Source of the DNA: a virus
DNA: 64,000 nt
Direction: 5' to 3' (one strand)
Virus record (IMG/VR): IMGVR_UViG_3300046167_000921
Location: 1 to 64,000 of that record
Shown: piece by piece, positions 40,876-49,611 of the stretch
Layout of the letters: each line of letters opens with the position of its first letter
Position numbering within the stretch: position 1 is the stretch's first letter
Position numbers and translations under genes: made by a program
Notes under the pieces: generated by a model
Told to the model about the DNA's origin: nothing
What the model saw: the letters and a program-made list of their open reading frames with translations, nothing else
Databases searched by the model: none

Positions 40876-40915
40876 TTTATAAGATAAAGTTCCTACACTG
40901 CAAGAAAAGGAGCTT
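40876..40915 (+). promoter_or_regulatory. AT-rich box and 8-bp SD-blocking hairpin
   Basis: TTTATAAGAT (40876-40885) precedes AAGTTCCT (40887-40894), which pairs with AGGAGCTT (40908-40915) with one G-U. The 3' arm is the AAGGAG ribosome site of the gene at 40920, the first gene of the head operon. Confidence 0.6.
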
Positions 40916-40919
40916 CGAT

Positions 40920-41567
40920 ATGTCTGAGAAAGATATGGGTCTATTACCAATAATGTCACCTTTGTTCAATCTCAGGGAGACCTGTAAACAGATGTCTCTC
41001 CTCGAAGACCATTTGAATAATGTCAGGAAGAGATGCCCTGATTGTATCAGAAAGCACTTCCTTACGATAGAGGCACTGTTTGAAGAAGCAGTTTCTCTCG
41101 ACAAAGACCGTGAGTACGCGGAAATTCTTGATGGGAAAGCTCAAGATATCAGGGACTTGCAGGGGTCTTGGTTAGATGACGACAGTGACGAGAACTATCT
41201 CCTCGTCGCTCAAGCTCTCCGAGCTATCCGCAAGGAGTTTGCCCCGCTGTGTTTTGATGTCAGGAAACTTGCTAGGGTTGAGAGACTAAGTTCACAGCGA
41301 CATTTTTGTAGTGGGTATAGTGGTGTTTCTTTTTCTAACCTCAGAGATCTCGCGAAGAGAGCCACTAAAAGTGAAGTGGAAAAAGAAGATGAGGCAATCG
41401 CTTCCCTTGTTCGCAGGGACCCAAAGAAGAAACCGCCGAGAAAAGATCTTAGGGAGAATCGGTACAACACAGGCGACCGTGACCTTGAAGGCTTGGGGCG
41501 AGGTGACGGCGGAGACCCTCACCTTTCTAGGAGAGACAGGAAGATGAGTAGTCGAAGGTATCTCTGA
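40920..41567 (+). CDS. hypothetical protein, first gene of head operon
   Basis: 215 residues. The N-terminal half is helical with a cysteine pair (RCPDCIRKHF) and acidic stretches; the C-terminal 60 residues are basic and probably disordered (DPKKKPPRKDL, GRGDGGDPHLSRRDRK). Position ahead of the head-assembly gene suggests a head role. It could be a portal-associated or packaging accessory; no family recognised. Confidence 0.72.
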   Translation: MSEKDMGLLPIMSPLFNLRETCKQMSLLEDHLNNVRKRCPDCIRKHFLTIEALFEEAVSLDKDREYAEILDGKAQDIRDLQGSWLDDDSDENYLLVAQALRAIRKEFAPLCFDVRKLARVERLSSQRHFCSGYSGVSFSNLRDLAKRATKSEVEKEDEAIASLVRRDPKKKPPRKDLRENRYNTGDRDLEGLGRGDGGDPHLSRRDRKMSSRRYL

Positions 41568-41577
41568 GGAGTAAAAT

Positions 41578-42816
41578 ATGAATCCGTATCGAAATATACT
41601 TACAGAGCTGAGAGAATCTCAAAATTTACTTAGTGAGGTAACTGCTATCCTGAAGACATCTGCTTCTAAGGGGGACATAGCCAAAGCGAGAGAATCGTTA
41701 AAAAATAAAAGCTACAAAGACCCCGATAGCGGTAAGAGCATCTCTTTCAGCACGGCATACAATAGAAGTGTCCCTCAGGCCCAGAAAGATTACGCAAAGG
41801 CATTGAAGTCGTTGCCTTCGGATAAAAAAAAAGAGGATGACGACGACAACCCCCTTGACGACCTTAACGAGGAGCAACTCGACTTACTTGAACGTGTTTC
41901 TAAAGGGCGTGATGTCTCGAACATGTCCCTCGTTGAAGAGAGGGTGCTTAGAGAGTCTTTAGCTATCCTCCTAGAGTCTCAGGACGAACTCGAAAAGGAG
42001 GGTGAGCCAGAGCCCCCTAAGAAAGCGGAGCGTAAGAAGAAACGTAAGTACGTGAAGAAGGTCAAAGAGAAGGTCAAAGAGAAGGTCAAAAAAGAGATCA
42101 AGCCGAAAGACGACGACGACCTTGAGTTCATTGACATTGATGAACTTATTGACGTTGAGGAGTTATCTGAAGTGCATTCAGATGACGCCAACCCCCTTTC
42201 TTCTGCCCTAGATAAGAAAGATAAGAGCAGGAGGGAGTTCGTTCAACAGGAACTGCTGAAGGAAGATGAGAAAGCGGAAAAGAGTAGGGACTCAATTCTG
42301 GACACTTTAACCCAATCTATTGACACGATCTCCATTAAGGCCAATGAGGATCTGGAGAGTCAAATAAAAGAGCTCAAAGAAGACCTGAGTAAATCTGGGA
42401 TATCTGAGTCCAAGAAGAGAGAAATAGAAGACTCGATAGAAGATCTTCAAGACCAGAAAGATATCTTAACCCTTAACATTAAAAGCACTCAAGAGGGTTA
42501 CCGTAAAGCTCTCACAGAGGCGGTTAAGGACATCCCTGATTTCGATGCGGAGCAGTCTAAGGAGCTATCTGAATCCTATTCGTCAATGGGAGCGGATTTA
42601 ATATCGAAGGTTGAAGATCCCGCAGAGCTCAACACTTACATAGAAGACCAGATCAGCGAGCTGGAGTCTATAAGCAAAGATGACCCCGACTATCCTAAGT
42701 CACTAGGGAAGCTCTTAGCTCTCAAAGCTATGAAAGAGGAAGTAGTAGAGAACCCCACTTTCGGCTTCTCCCCCCCCTCGGCTCAATGCAGATCCTGTGT
42801 TCTTAGAAGAATATAA
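41578..42816 (+). CDS. head-assembly protein, N-terminal part (frame split at C8)
   Basis: 412 residues, charged and helical, with an ILKTSASKGD motif near residue 30, an acidic stretch, a Lys-rich repeat (KVKEKVKEKVKKE) and a second acidic stretch. The last 15 residues (SAQCRSCVLRRI) look off-frame. At the C8 run 42770-42777, loss of one C joins it in frame to the following ORF (SPPRLNADPVFLEEYKRE), giving one protein of about 920 residues. Alternatively a +1 translational slip on CCC codons could make both a short and a long product. Confidence 0.75.
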   Translation: MNPYRNILTELRESQNLLSEVTAILKTSASKGDIAKARESLKNKSYKDPDSGKSISFSTAYNRSVPQAQKDYAKALKSLPSDKKKEDDDDNPLDDLNEEQLDLLERVSKGRDVSNMSLVEERVLRESLAILLESQDELEKEGEPEPPKKAERKKKRKYVKKVKEKVKEKVKKEIKPKDDDDLEFIDIDELIDVEELSEVHSDDANPLSSALDKKDKSRREFVQQELLKEDEKAEKSRDSILDTLTQSIDTISIKANEDLESQIKELKEDLSKSGISESKKREIEDSIEDLQDQKDILTLNIKSTQEGYRKALTEAVKDIPDFDAEQSKELSESYSSMGADLISKVEDPAELNTYIEDQISELESISKDDPDYPKSLGKLLALKAMKEEVVENPTFGFSPPSAQCRSCVLRRI

Positions 42817-44350
42817 GAGGGAAGTTGGATCTCAGCAGAGGACTAAGTTCAACTCTTTCAGCAAAGAGCAGAGAGATGTCGCAGCAAAGAAGCTGTCGGC
42901 ACAGAAGGAAGACCTTATTGATATCCTAGAGAGTCCTTCTTCCACAGACGCGGAGAAAAAGGAGGCAGAGAGGCAGATGATGATCGTTCGAGAATCAGAG
43001 TCTGCTCTAAACACTGTCCGCCTACTCAATGAAGAAGAGCCTTTGGACGGATTCTCTCCTGTAGACAAGGATCTTCTTGAGCTTGCTAAGGAGAATGAAG
43101 GTGTAGTGGAGCTGGTCTCTAATGTATCAAGATCCGACCTTTCAAATGAAGAGATGAGGCAGGTTGTAGAGAACAATCTGAGGGAGTTGCCTGAGGATCA
43201 GTGGTTAAAAGTTCTAGGGGCGGGAGGAATGGACAACCCTTATTCAGGCTATAAGGATACTTTCAACAGCAACTACTGCCCTAACACCCCATCTAACGTA
43301 GCGGCGGGCGTAGCGGGTGAAGAACTCGACGATATGTCTAAGTGTCCAAACCCTGTCACGGACTCATTGAAAAACTCTTTGAGGGACTCTTTAACAAAGA
43401 ACTTCTTGGATGTGCAGACTTCCTTCCAAGCCCTGAAGTCAAAAAAGAAGAAAAGACCCGCTCGAAAGAACAAAGAGCTGGCTGACGTACTCAAGAAGAA
43501 CAAGGACGAATTCTTTAGCGTCTTGCTCGATAGTAAACATAAAGACGGGACGCGAGTTACAAAGGAAGAGAAGGAAGAGTATAGAAACTTTTTCTTCACT
43601 GAGTTGAGAGCTCTCAACTTGAAAAACTTGAAAACGCAAGGTTACCCTATCAATGGAATCGAGGACATCATGCGTAAGATGAACAGGATACGAGGACTAG
43701 AGGGCAAGAAGAAGCTTGAAGAAATAGAAGCCCTGAAAAAACTCATGTCCGACATGATGGACTTGAACCCACCAGCTAAGAAGGCATCTATTTTTAATAA
43801 ACCTTTTATTGAAGGTCGTAATAGTTGCGGAGGTGTTTCAATGCACAAAAAATCAACTGTCTATATAGACTATCAAGAAAGAGCGAAGTCTTTCAAGAAG
43901 GGTATGCGTGTGTATACTTTCTGGGAAGGAAACTCTAGCCAGCCTGGTGTAGTCGTAGCAGTTTATCCCGCTATCGGTATGGTGGACGTGGGTTATCCTC
44001 ACGGCACGAAAAGGCAACCCGTAGAAGAACTTATTATAGATACCTCTAATGACGCGAAGATATTGAATAAAGGCGATTCCCTGAACGGGGAGTCAGAGGC
44101 AGTGCCTGTTACTACCAGACTTGCTAAGACAGTAGCCTCTAAGCATGTGAAGAAAGCTATCTATTGGGCTCAACGCGGTCGAAAGTACAGGCTCTGTAAA
44201 GGGGAAGACCCTAAGATGCCGAATTGCCCTCGTTGCAGGACGCAGATGAACCGTTCTATATACAAAAGAAGAGATGGAGTAAGTGATAAATTGTTCGCTT
44301 GCAGAAACTGTCTCTTTATCATCAAAACCACAGATGTTGAAGGAGTCTAA
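42797..44350 (+). CDS. head-assembly protein, C-terminal part with zinc ribbon
   Basis: As a separate ORF it would start with GTG at 42797 without a good SD, which supports its being the continuation of 41578. Contents: charged helices; a segment with Cys (NYCPNTPSNVA); an SH3-like beta domain near residues 350-410 (KKGMRVYTFWEGNSSQPGVV); then AKTVASKHVKKAIYWAQRGR and a C-terminal zinc ribbon (CPRCRTQ...FACRNCLF). Proteins ending in this kind of ribbon are found next to prohead protease genes in other large phages. It is followed after 2 bases by the protease gene. Confidence 0.78.
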   Translation: MFLEEYKREVGSQQRTKFNSFSKEQRDVAAKKLSAQKEDLIDILESPSSTDAEKKEAERQMMIVRESESALNTVRLLNEEEPLDGFSPVDKDLLELAKENEGVVELVSNVSRSDLSNEEMRQVVENNLRELPEDQWLKVLGAGGMDNPYSGYKDTFNSNYCPNTPSNVAAGVAGEELDDMSKCPNPVTDSLKNSLRDSLTKNFLDVQTSFQALKSKKKKRPARKNKELADVLKKNKDEFFSVLLDSKHKDGTRVTKEEKEEYRNFFFTELRALNLKNLKTQGYPINGIEDIMRKMNRIRGLEGKKKLEEIEALKKLMSDMMDLNPPAKKASIFNKPFIEGRNSCGGVSMHKKSTVYIDYQERAKSFKKGMRVYTFWEGNSSQPGVVVAVYPAIGMVDVGYPHGTKRQPVEELIIDTSNDAKILNKGDSLNGESEAVPVTTRLAKTVASKHVKKAIYWAQRGRKYRLCKGEDPKMPNCPRCRTQMNRSIYKRRDGVSDKLFACRNCLFIIKTTDVEGV

Positions 44351-44352
44351 AG

Positions 44353-45711
44353 ATGGCATTCTTACGATATGCAAGAGCTAATGTAGTAACTCCTCAACTC
44401 GGGGGTTCTGAATGGGACAAGATCAGGGTAGCTTCTGGTTCAAAGCAGATGAATAGGTCTCTTAAAGCAAAGGCGGAAGATATACTTGGTGAAGAATTCA
44501 CCCCTGACAAGTATCTACTTACCCATGCAACTATCGTCTGTTCCGTAGATGCCATCACACCCCCAAACACCAAAACAGGGTCTATTAAAGAGGGTGGCGT
44601 TACTATCAATAGAAAGTACGCTGACTTTCGTATTTCTAAAGACACAGATAAGTTCATCAATAACAACCTAGACTCATGGTCAAGAGGTGTTATTAAGAAG
44701 TCGTACCAGACCTTCATCGGAGCTCATAACTTTGTCGAACACGTTCAGGTTGAAGAGCTGTCTAAAGGTAAGATTATAGACGCTGTACTTAGAGACATAG
44801 GCGACTCTTTATATGTAGACATCCTTGTGGCAACAAACAAGAAGCACAAAGACCTCATTGAGCAGATTGTCTCTGGCAAAATGAATTCTATGTCAATGGG
44901 TTGCTCTGTGGACTTTACTATCTGCACTAAATGTGGACACGTAGCCGCGGATGAGCCTGAAATGTGCTCTCACGTCAAATACGAGAAGGGTAACACCTTC
45001 TTCGATGAACAAGGTGTGAAACACAGGGTTGCAGAGCTATGTGGACACGAAGATATCGGGGAAACTGCAGGTGTCACTTTCATTGAAGCTTCTTGGGTTG
45101 CAACTCCTGCTTTCCCTGGTGCGGTGGCAAGGAATACTTTAGATATTCCTGAAAAGTGGCTGGAAAAAAAAGCTAGCCTTGTAACCGCCGCTTTCGGAGT
45201 GGACGAAGATAGCGAAGAAGGCGAAGGGGGTCAGGATAAAGCTCCCTCAGATGGCCTCCTAAAAAAGCTAGATGCTGTCTACGAAGAAGCTGTTATCGAC
45301 AGATTCAAGAAGAAGCTGGAAACTGAGATCAAGAAAGAAAAGTCTCAGTTAGCTCTACACCCCCCCATCAGCAAATCTACCGTTGAGCAGAACGACACCA
45401 TCATTAAAGAAGGTGGCTCTATCAACACGGAAGATTATCTCAAAGCATTAGGCCTCTCCATAAGAACTGCTAATTCAGAGCAAGAGGCGGTCTTTAACAT
45501 AGCTTTGGTCAACAACCACTTCGGTGTCAATGTACCCTCTAGTGTCTATAAGGTCGCTAGTAAGATAGGGAACGCCGAAAACTATTCCTCTGTGGAAGAC
45601 TTTCTGAAGAAAGCTTCAGAGGTGTATGGTAAAACACTATCAGAAAAAGAGTCTTTCGCTCTTATTCGAATCTCAAAACTTTTATCCCTTAACAGTTTCG
45701 GGCAGAGATAA
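44353..45711 (+). CDS. prohead maturation protease
   Basis: 452 residues. Near the N-terminus lies DKIRVASGSKQM, the same motif as in many presumed substrates, a plausible self-cleavage site. The protease domain has a candidate catalytic His in GAHNFVEHVQ (about residue 123) and Ser in KMNSMSMGCSVD (about residue 178), then an inserted zinc-type site (CTKCGHVA...MCSHV) and the SWVATPAFPGA strand common to assemblin-fold phage proteases. The C-terminal 180 residues are helical, with KKASEVYGK. It trims scaffold, capsid N-termini and internal proteins during head maturation. Confidence 0.85.
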   Translation: MAFLRYARANVVTPQLGGSEWDKIRVASGSKQMNRSLKAKAEDILGEEFTPDKYLLTHATIVCSVDAITPPNTKTGSIKEGGVTINRKYADFRISKDTDKFINNNLDSWSRGVIKKSYQTFIGAHNFVEHVQVEELSKGKIIDAVLRDIGDSLYVDILVATNKKHKDLIEQIVSGKMNSMSMGCSVDFTICTKCGHVAADEPEMCSHVKYEKGNTFFDEQGVKHRVAELCGHEDIGETAGVTFIEASWVATPAFPGAVARNTLDIPEKWLEKKASLVTAAFGVDEDSEEGEGGQDKAPSDGLLKKLDAVYEEAVIDRFKKKLETEIKKEKSQLALHPPISKSTVEQNDTIIKEGGSINTEDYLKALGLSIRTANSEQEAVFNIALVNNHFGVNVPSSVYKVASKIGNAENYSSVEDFLKKASEVYGKTLSEKESFALIRISKLLSLNSFGQR

Positions 45712-45744
45712 AGTCTTGCCCTTGAACCAATGAAAGGAGTACCT

Positions 45745-47559
45745 ATGTCTAGGTATACTCGTTCTAAGTCTCAGAGGTCTTCTTCTGCCCGAAGGAACCT
45801 CCGTTCACGCCGTGCTAACTCAGCTATCCCAGGTTATGACAACCTCGGCTGGGAAGATTTCGGCCACCCCGCTTCAGCAGACCAGCCTAGTCTTGAGGAC
45901 TATGGAATCGAATCAGATTTCGGTGAGGGTGTACGCAAAGGTCCTTACGGCGACAGTCCTGCACCAGCTTCTTACGGATGGGAGCCAGATCATCCCGCTT
46001 CAAGAAGTGCTAGCCTCCGTGACCGAAAGCTCCGTAAAGCTATGGAGCGTAAGGCTGCCAAGTGCATCAAGATTGCTGAGTCTCGTCTCGGCAAGTCTGC
46101 GTCTCAGCGTGAGATTGAAGACCTCGCACTCCGCTTCATGGATCTCCCAAATAAGGCGGTTAACACTCGCGTAGCTAGCCTCGACCACCATATGGGTATG
46201 GAAGATCTCGATGCAGATGAAGACGACATCATGGCAATGATGGACCACCATATGGGTATGGAAGACCATATGGGTATGGACGACCATATGGGCATGGAAG
46301 ATCTCGATGCAGATGAAGACGACATCATGGCAATGATGGACGATCATATGGGTATGGAAGACTTCGATGCTGATGAAGACGACATCATGGGCATGGAAGA
46401 CCATATGGGTATGGACGACCTCGATGCAGATGAAGACGACATCATGGCAATGATGGACGACCATATGGGTATGGAAGATCTCGATGCAGATGAAGACGAC
46501 ATCATGGCAATGATGGACGACCATATGGGTATGGAAGATCATATGGGTATGGACGACCATATGGGTATGGACGACCATATGGGTATGGAAGACTTCGATG
46601 CAGACGAGGACGACATCATGGCAATGATGGACGAACCTGTGGCACATGGCATCTTTGACGAGTATGACCTCGACATGGATGGGATGATCAGCCCAGAAGA
46701 GTTCGGAGGTTCAGCGGACGCTTTCAACGCTATGGACAGCGACCTCGACGGCTTCCTCTCTAGGGAAGAAGCTTCTGTCGGACTCGGTGACTCTTTTGGA
46801 GAAGAAGCCGCTGAAGTTCTCGCGGAGGAAGTGACTATGCTTAAAGCCGCGAATGCTCGCCTCTCACGTAAAGTCCGCAGTCTCTCTGTTCGCATGGCAT
46901 CTCAGGAAGAGGCTTCTGAAGAAGAAGCATCTGAAGAAGAAGCCGAAGAGAAGGAGACTTCAAAGAAGAAGGCAAGCACTTCTCGTCGTATTGCCCGCAT
47001 CGAGAGACTTGCTAATGCACTCTCTGATTACATGGCTGAGATGGAGCGTCAGGCATCTGAGGAAGAGGCTTCTGAAGAAGAAGCATCTGAGGAAGAAGCT
47101 GAAGAGAAAGAGACTTCAAAGAAGAAGGCTAAGGAAGAAGAGGCATCTGAGGAAGAGGCTTCTGAAGAAGAAGCCGAAGAGAAGGAGACTTCAAAGAAGG
47201 CTTACCACTCAATGGCTGACGTTCTCGCCGACCTTGAGATAGAAGCAGACGAAGAAGAGATCGTCGCAGAAGATCCTATGGGTCTTGATGCTTCAGACCT
47301 TGGCATGATCGACCCTAAGCTTGCTTCAATCTTCACCGCTTCTGACGAAGATGACGAAGATGACGAAGATGCAGACGAGACAGAAGATGGCGATAGCGAG
47401 GAGAAGGAGACTTCAAAGAAGGCCTCTTACCGACCAAGCAAGAGAACTCGTCAAGCTTCTGTGAAGACACTCGGCAACATCAGCCGTGAGGCATCTAGCT
47501 CAGACGAGCTCTCTAAGCTCTGGGAATCAGCCCCAGACGTTTCTAAGTTCTTCGGGTGA
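45745..47559 (+). CDS. acidic repeat protein with EF-hands, scaffold/core candidate
   Basis: An upstream in-frame ATG at 45730 overlaps the SD; 45745 is chosen (MSRYTRSKSQ, AAAGGAG). 604 residues: basic N-terminus; helical part with SASLRDRK and NTRVASLDHH; residues about 150-297 six copies of D(L/F)DADEDDIM with interspersed HMGM(E/D)D; residues about 300-345 two EF-hand loops (DLDMDGMISPEEF and DSDLDGFLSREEA); helix with RMASQEE; then three copies of an EEASEEEAEEKETSKK repeat; acidic C-terminus. Position between protease and capsid genes is that of a scaffold. Calcium binding is predicted by the EF-hands. Confidence 0.8.
   Translation: MSRYTRSKSQRSSSARRNLRSRRANSAIPGYDNLGWEDFGHPASADQPSLEDYGIESDFGEGVRKGPYGDSPAPASYGWEPDHPASRSASLRDRKLRKAMERKAAKCIKIAESRLGKSASQREIEDLALRFMDLPNKAVNTRVASLDHHMGMEDLDADEDDIMAMMDHHMGMEDHMGMDDHMGMEDLDADEDDIMAMMDDHMGMEDFDADEDDIMGMEDHMGMDDLDADEDDIMAMMDDHMGMEDLDADEDDIMAMMDDHMGMEDHMGMDDHMGMDDHMGMEDFDADEDDIMAMMDEPVAHGIFDEYDLDMDGMISPEEFGGSADAFNAMDSDLDGFLSREEASVGLGDSFGEEAAEVLAEEVTMLKAANARLSRKVRSLSVRMASQEEASEEEASEEEAEEKETSKKKASTSRRIARIERLANALSDYMAEMERQASEEEASEEEASEEEAEEKETSKKKAKEEEASEEEASEEEAEEKETSKKAYHSMADVLADLEIEADEEEIVAEDPMGLDASDLGMIDPKLASIFTASDEDDEDDEDADETEDGDSEEKETSKKASYRPSKRTRQASVKTLGNISREASSSDELSKLWESAPDVSKFFG
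46186..46636 (+). repeat. DNA tandem repeat coding for acidic Met/Asp units
   Basis: Alternating units GACCATATGGGTATGGA and GATGCAGATGAAGACGACAT occur in variable order; six long units and about eleven short ones. The near-identity at DNA level allows slippage and length variation. Confidence 0.85.
46906..47199 (+). repeat. imperfect repeat coding for EEASEEEAEEKETSKK
   Basis: Three blocks (about 46906-46968, 47053-47130, 47138-47199) of GAAGAAGCATCTGAAGAAG-type sequence ending in GAGACTTCAAAGAAG. Fourth partial copy (EEKETSKKAS) at about 47400. Confidence 0.75.
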
Positions 47560-47644
47560 TTTTTTAATAACTCGTTTATTGAACTTGTATAACCATGCAA
47601 CTTGGGTGTTAGGGCAACCTACCACCCTATTCTAACAAACACAC

Positions 47645-47667
47645 TACTCACTTGATTACAGTGAGTA
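47645..47667 (+). promoter_or_regulatory. 8-bp hairpin upstream of decoration-like gene
   Basis: TACTCACT pairs perfectly with AGTGAGTA, loop of 7. No T-run follows, so it is not a standard terminator. It lies 25 bases upstream of the 47693 start and does not cover the SD. A processing or mRNA-stability element for an abundant structural mRNA is possible. Confidence 0.45.
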
Positions 47668-47692
47668 TGAGCAAACACATAGGAGATTAACT

Positions 47693-48274
47693 ATGGCTCT
47701 ACTTGGACAAGCAAGTGGTGGGTTCACTGAGAGCAGTTCTGCACTCCGTATTCTGCACGTCGGTGTTCGTAACACCCTCGGTCAGCTTACTGCAGACAGT
47801 TTCACTCAGACTAACCCTCCTGTAACGACCGATACAGATCGCATTAGTACTTCTGCAGGTATGCAGACCAACGTTCTTGGTGTACTTAGCGGGTCAATCG
47901 CATTCACTAGGTCTGATGAGGGTGTAAACTTTCACGGTGGACCTACCGCAGTCAACCCCGCAACTGAGCGTGTACTCGGTGTTTTCATTAACAATGCTTC
48001 TGGCAATGCTTTTGAGAACCAACCTGGCGTAGCAAGCAACAGGGGACCTTATGTTTCTGCACAGGGTTCTTACGCGAACAGCCTCTATGAGACATCTCGC
48101 ACTGACGCGGACCAAGCTATCACCTACAGTGCTGGCGACAGCCTCAGAGCTTCTGTCAACGGTTATCTCACTAACGATGCAAACGAGAGAGCTAGTGATA
48201 CGATTGAGATCGCTATCCTCAAAATTGCCCCAGACTCTAACTCAGACGAGTTGGTTTACGATCAACGCATCTGA
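47693..48274 (+). CDS. head decoration-like protein
   Basis: 193 residues, Ser/Thr/Ala/Gly/Asn-rich and beta-type, starting MALLGQASGGFTESSSALRI, without charged helices. It sits directly upstream of the major capsid gene, where many phages encode capsid decoration or stabilisation proteins. AGGAG lies before the start. Family recognition is by position and composition only. Confidence 0.65.
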   Translation: MALLGQASGGFTESSSALRILHVGVRNTLGQLTADSFTQTNPPVTTDTDRISTSAGMQTNVLGVLSGSIAFTRSDEGVNFHGGPTAVNPATERVLGVFINNASGNAFENQPGVASNRGPYVSAQGSYANSLYETSRTDADQAITYSAGDSLRASVNGYLTNDANERASDTIEIAILKIAPDSNSDELVYDQRI

Positions 48275-48295
48275 TTATAGGAAAGGACGTATAAA

Positions 48296-49174
48296 ATGAG
48301 TAACACAGTTGACAATAGCGTAAAACAGAAGATCATCAGCGACTACATCAAGACCCCTCAGGGTCGTGCGAAGCTCGCGGCTTCTATGACACAGCCACTC
48401 CGCCTTCGTCGTGACTATACGAGTGTTGGTCGTAAGACCTTCCTCGTTGAGCAACTCCCAGACGGAGCGTTGCCGATTTATGACAAAGATCCAGACGTGA
48501 CTGCATTTGTAGTTGGTGAAGAGGGTGAGAACATCCTCGCTATCACTAAGCCTCGTCGTGTGATTTTCCCACTCTTCGAGATCGCATCTAACCCTGAGAT
48601 CCCACTCACGCAGATTAAAGAGCGTCGCTTCGACCTCATCGAGCGTGCTCAGGATCTCGCTAGGGCTCAGATTCAGGCTGCTGAGGACGAGCGTGTATTC
48701 GCGATTCTCGACGCAGTCGCGGCTAACGGCTTCGATAGCGTTGCAGGTCAGACTAACGCTGACATCCCTGTCATCGCCCCTCTTAACGGTGCTGTTCTTG
48801 CTGATGCATACAGCCTCATCGAGCGTCACGACCTCCGCGTTGCTCGCATCTTCATGAATGCTCGTGACTATGCTGACATCCGTAAGTTCGGTCGTGACAT
48901 CCTCGACATCGAGTCACAGGCTTCACTCCTCAAGACAGGCCTTCAGGCTACTCTTTGGGGTGCTCAGATCATCACTAGTCGTCTCGTACCTGTCGGTACT
49001 GTCTACGCTACCTGTGAGCCTGAGATGTTCGGACGTATCCCTGTTCGTACTGAGCTTACCGTTCTCTCTGCTGATGACCCGAAGGCTCGTACCATCGGTT
49101 TCTCATGCTTCGAGAATCTCGGTATTGGTGCATACAACCCACGCGGTCTTGCACGACTCACTGTCACTCGCTAA
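48296..49174 (+). CDS. major capsid protein (HK97 fold type)
   Basis: 292 residues. The N-terminal 30 residues (up to AKLAAS) would be a short delta-like segment; then PLRLRRDYTSVGRKTF starts the N-arm, LVEQLPDGALPIYDKDP and LAITKPRRVIFPLFEIAS the E-loop/P-domain region, and the A-domain with DERVFAILDAVAANG, SLIERHDLRVARIFMNARDY and the C-terminal GIGAYNPRGLARLTVTR. The codon choice is noticeably GC-richer and regular (CGT, CTC, ATC), as for a highly expressed gene. Placed after protease, scaffold-like and decoration-like genes and closed by a terminator. Confidence 0.88.
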   Translation: MSNTVDNSVKQKIISDYIKTPQGRAKLAASMTQPLRLRRDYTSVGRKTFLVEQLPDGALPIYDKDPDVTAFVVGEEGENILAITKPRRVIFPLFEIASNPEIPLTQIKERRFDLIERAQDLARAQIQAAEDERVFAILDAVAANGFDSVAGQTNADIPVIAPLNGAVLADAYSLIERHDLRVARIFMNARDYADIRKFGRDILDIESQASLLKTGLQATLWGAQIITSRLVPVGTVYATCEPEMFGRIPVRTELTVLSADDPKARTIGFSCFENLGIGAYNPRGLARLTVTR

Positions 49175-49231
49175 TACCTAGTATTTAGCTTGCGACAAGC
49201 CCCTCTGTCTCGGCGGGGTCTAGTCAAGAAG

Positions 49232-49269
49232 AAACCCTGTCTTCCGAATGGAGGATGGGGTTTTTTTTT
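49232..49269 (+). terminator. rho-independent terminator of head operon
   Basis: AAACCCTGTCTTCC, loop GAAT, GGAGGATGGGGTTT followed by a run of T. It closes the operon running from 40920 to the capsid gene. Confidence 0.88.
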
Positions 49270-49331
49270 ATTTCTCCCACATTCTAAATTGATAACACGT
49301 TTATACGAACCGAGATAGAAATAGGAGAGAG

Positions 49332-49595
49332 ATGATGTATATAAACTGGTCGAAAATACTAGAGAAAGCAAACCTCGTGACACTGAGATTACACTTTGAT
49401 CTCATGTCTGCCTTGGAGTCTCTAGATGAAAACCCTAAAGACGTGACTGAAGACGAGATTCGTTACGCAATCATGCGAGGGAGAGACCGACTAGCCCAAG
49501 CATCAGGGCAAGATAAAGCTCTTTTAATAGAGATTGTGTCCGCCCTTGAAATTGAAATGAACAGTAGAAAACATTCGCGGACAATGAGCCTGTGA
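49332..49595 (+). CDS. hypothetical small protein, 87 aa
   Basis: Two adjacent ATGs (49332, 49335) follow AGGAGAGAG; either may be used. Helical protein (RYAIMRGRDRLAQASGQDKA). Likely co-transcribed with 49612. No family recognised. Confidence 0.68.
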   Translation: MMYINWSKILEKANLVTLRLHFDLMSALESLDENPKDVTEDEIRYAIMRGRDRLAQASGQDKALLIEIVSALEIEMNSRKHSRTMSL

Positions 49596-49611
49596 GTAGA
49601 GGGGAGTATTT

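Noticed and set aside
46186-46636. Origin-like iterons
   Set aside because: Repeats are in frame, code for an acidic domain, and lack an AT-rich unwinding region nearby.
46000-46647. Long minus-strand ORF of His/Met/Val repeats (HTHMVVHHCHDVV)
   Set aside because: It is the reverse reading of the acidic repeat in the 45745 gene; composition is a by-product of the plus-strand repeat.
47645-47667. Hairpin considered as terminator of the scaffold-like gene
   Set aside because: No T-run after the stem and the head operon must continue to the capsid gene.
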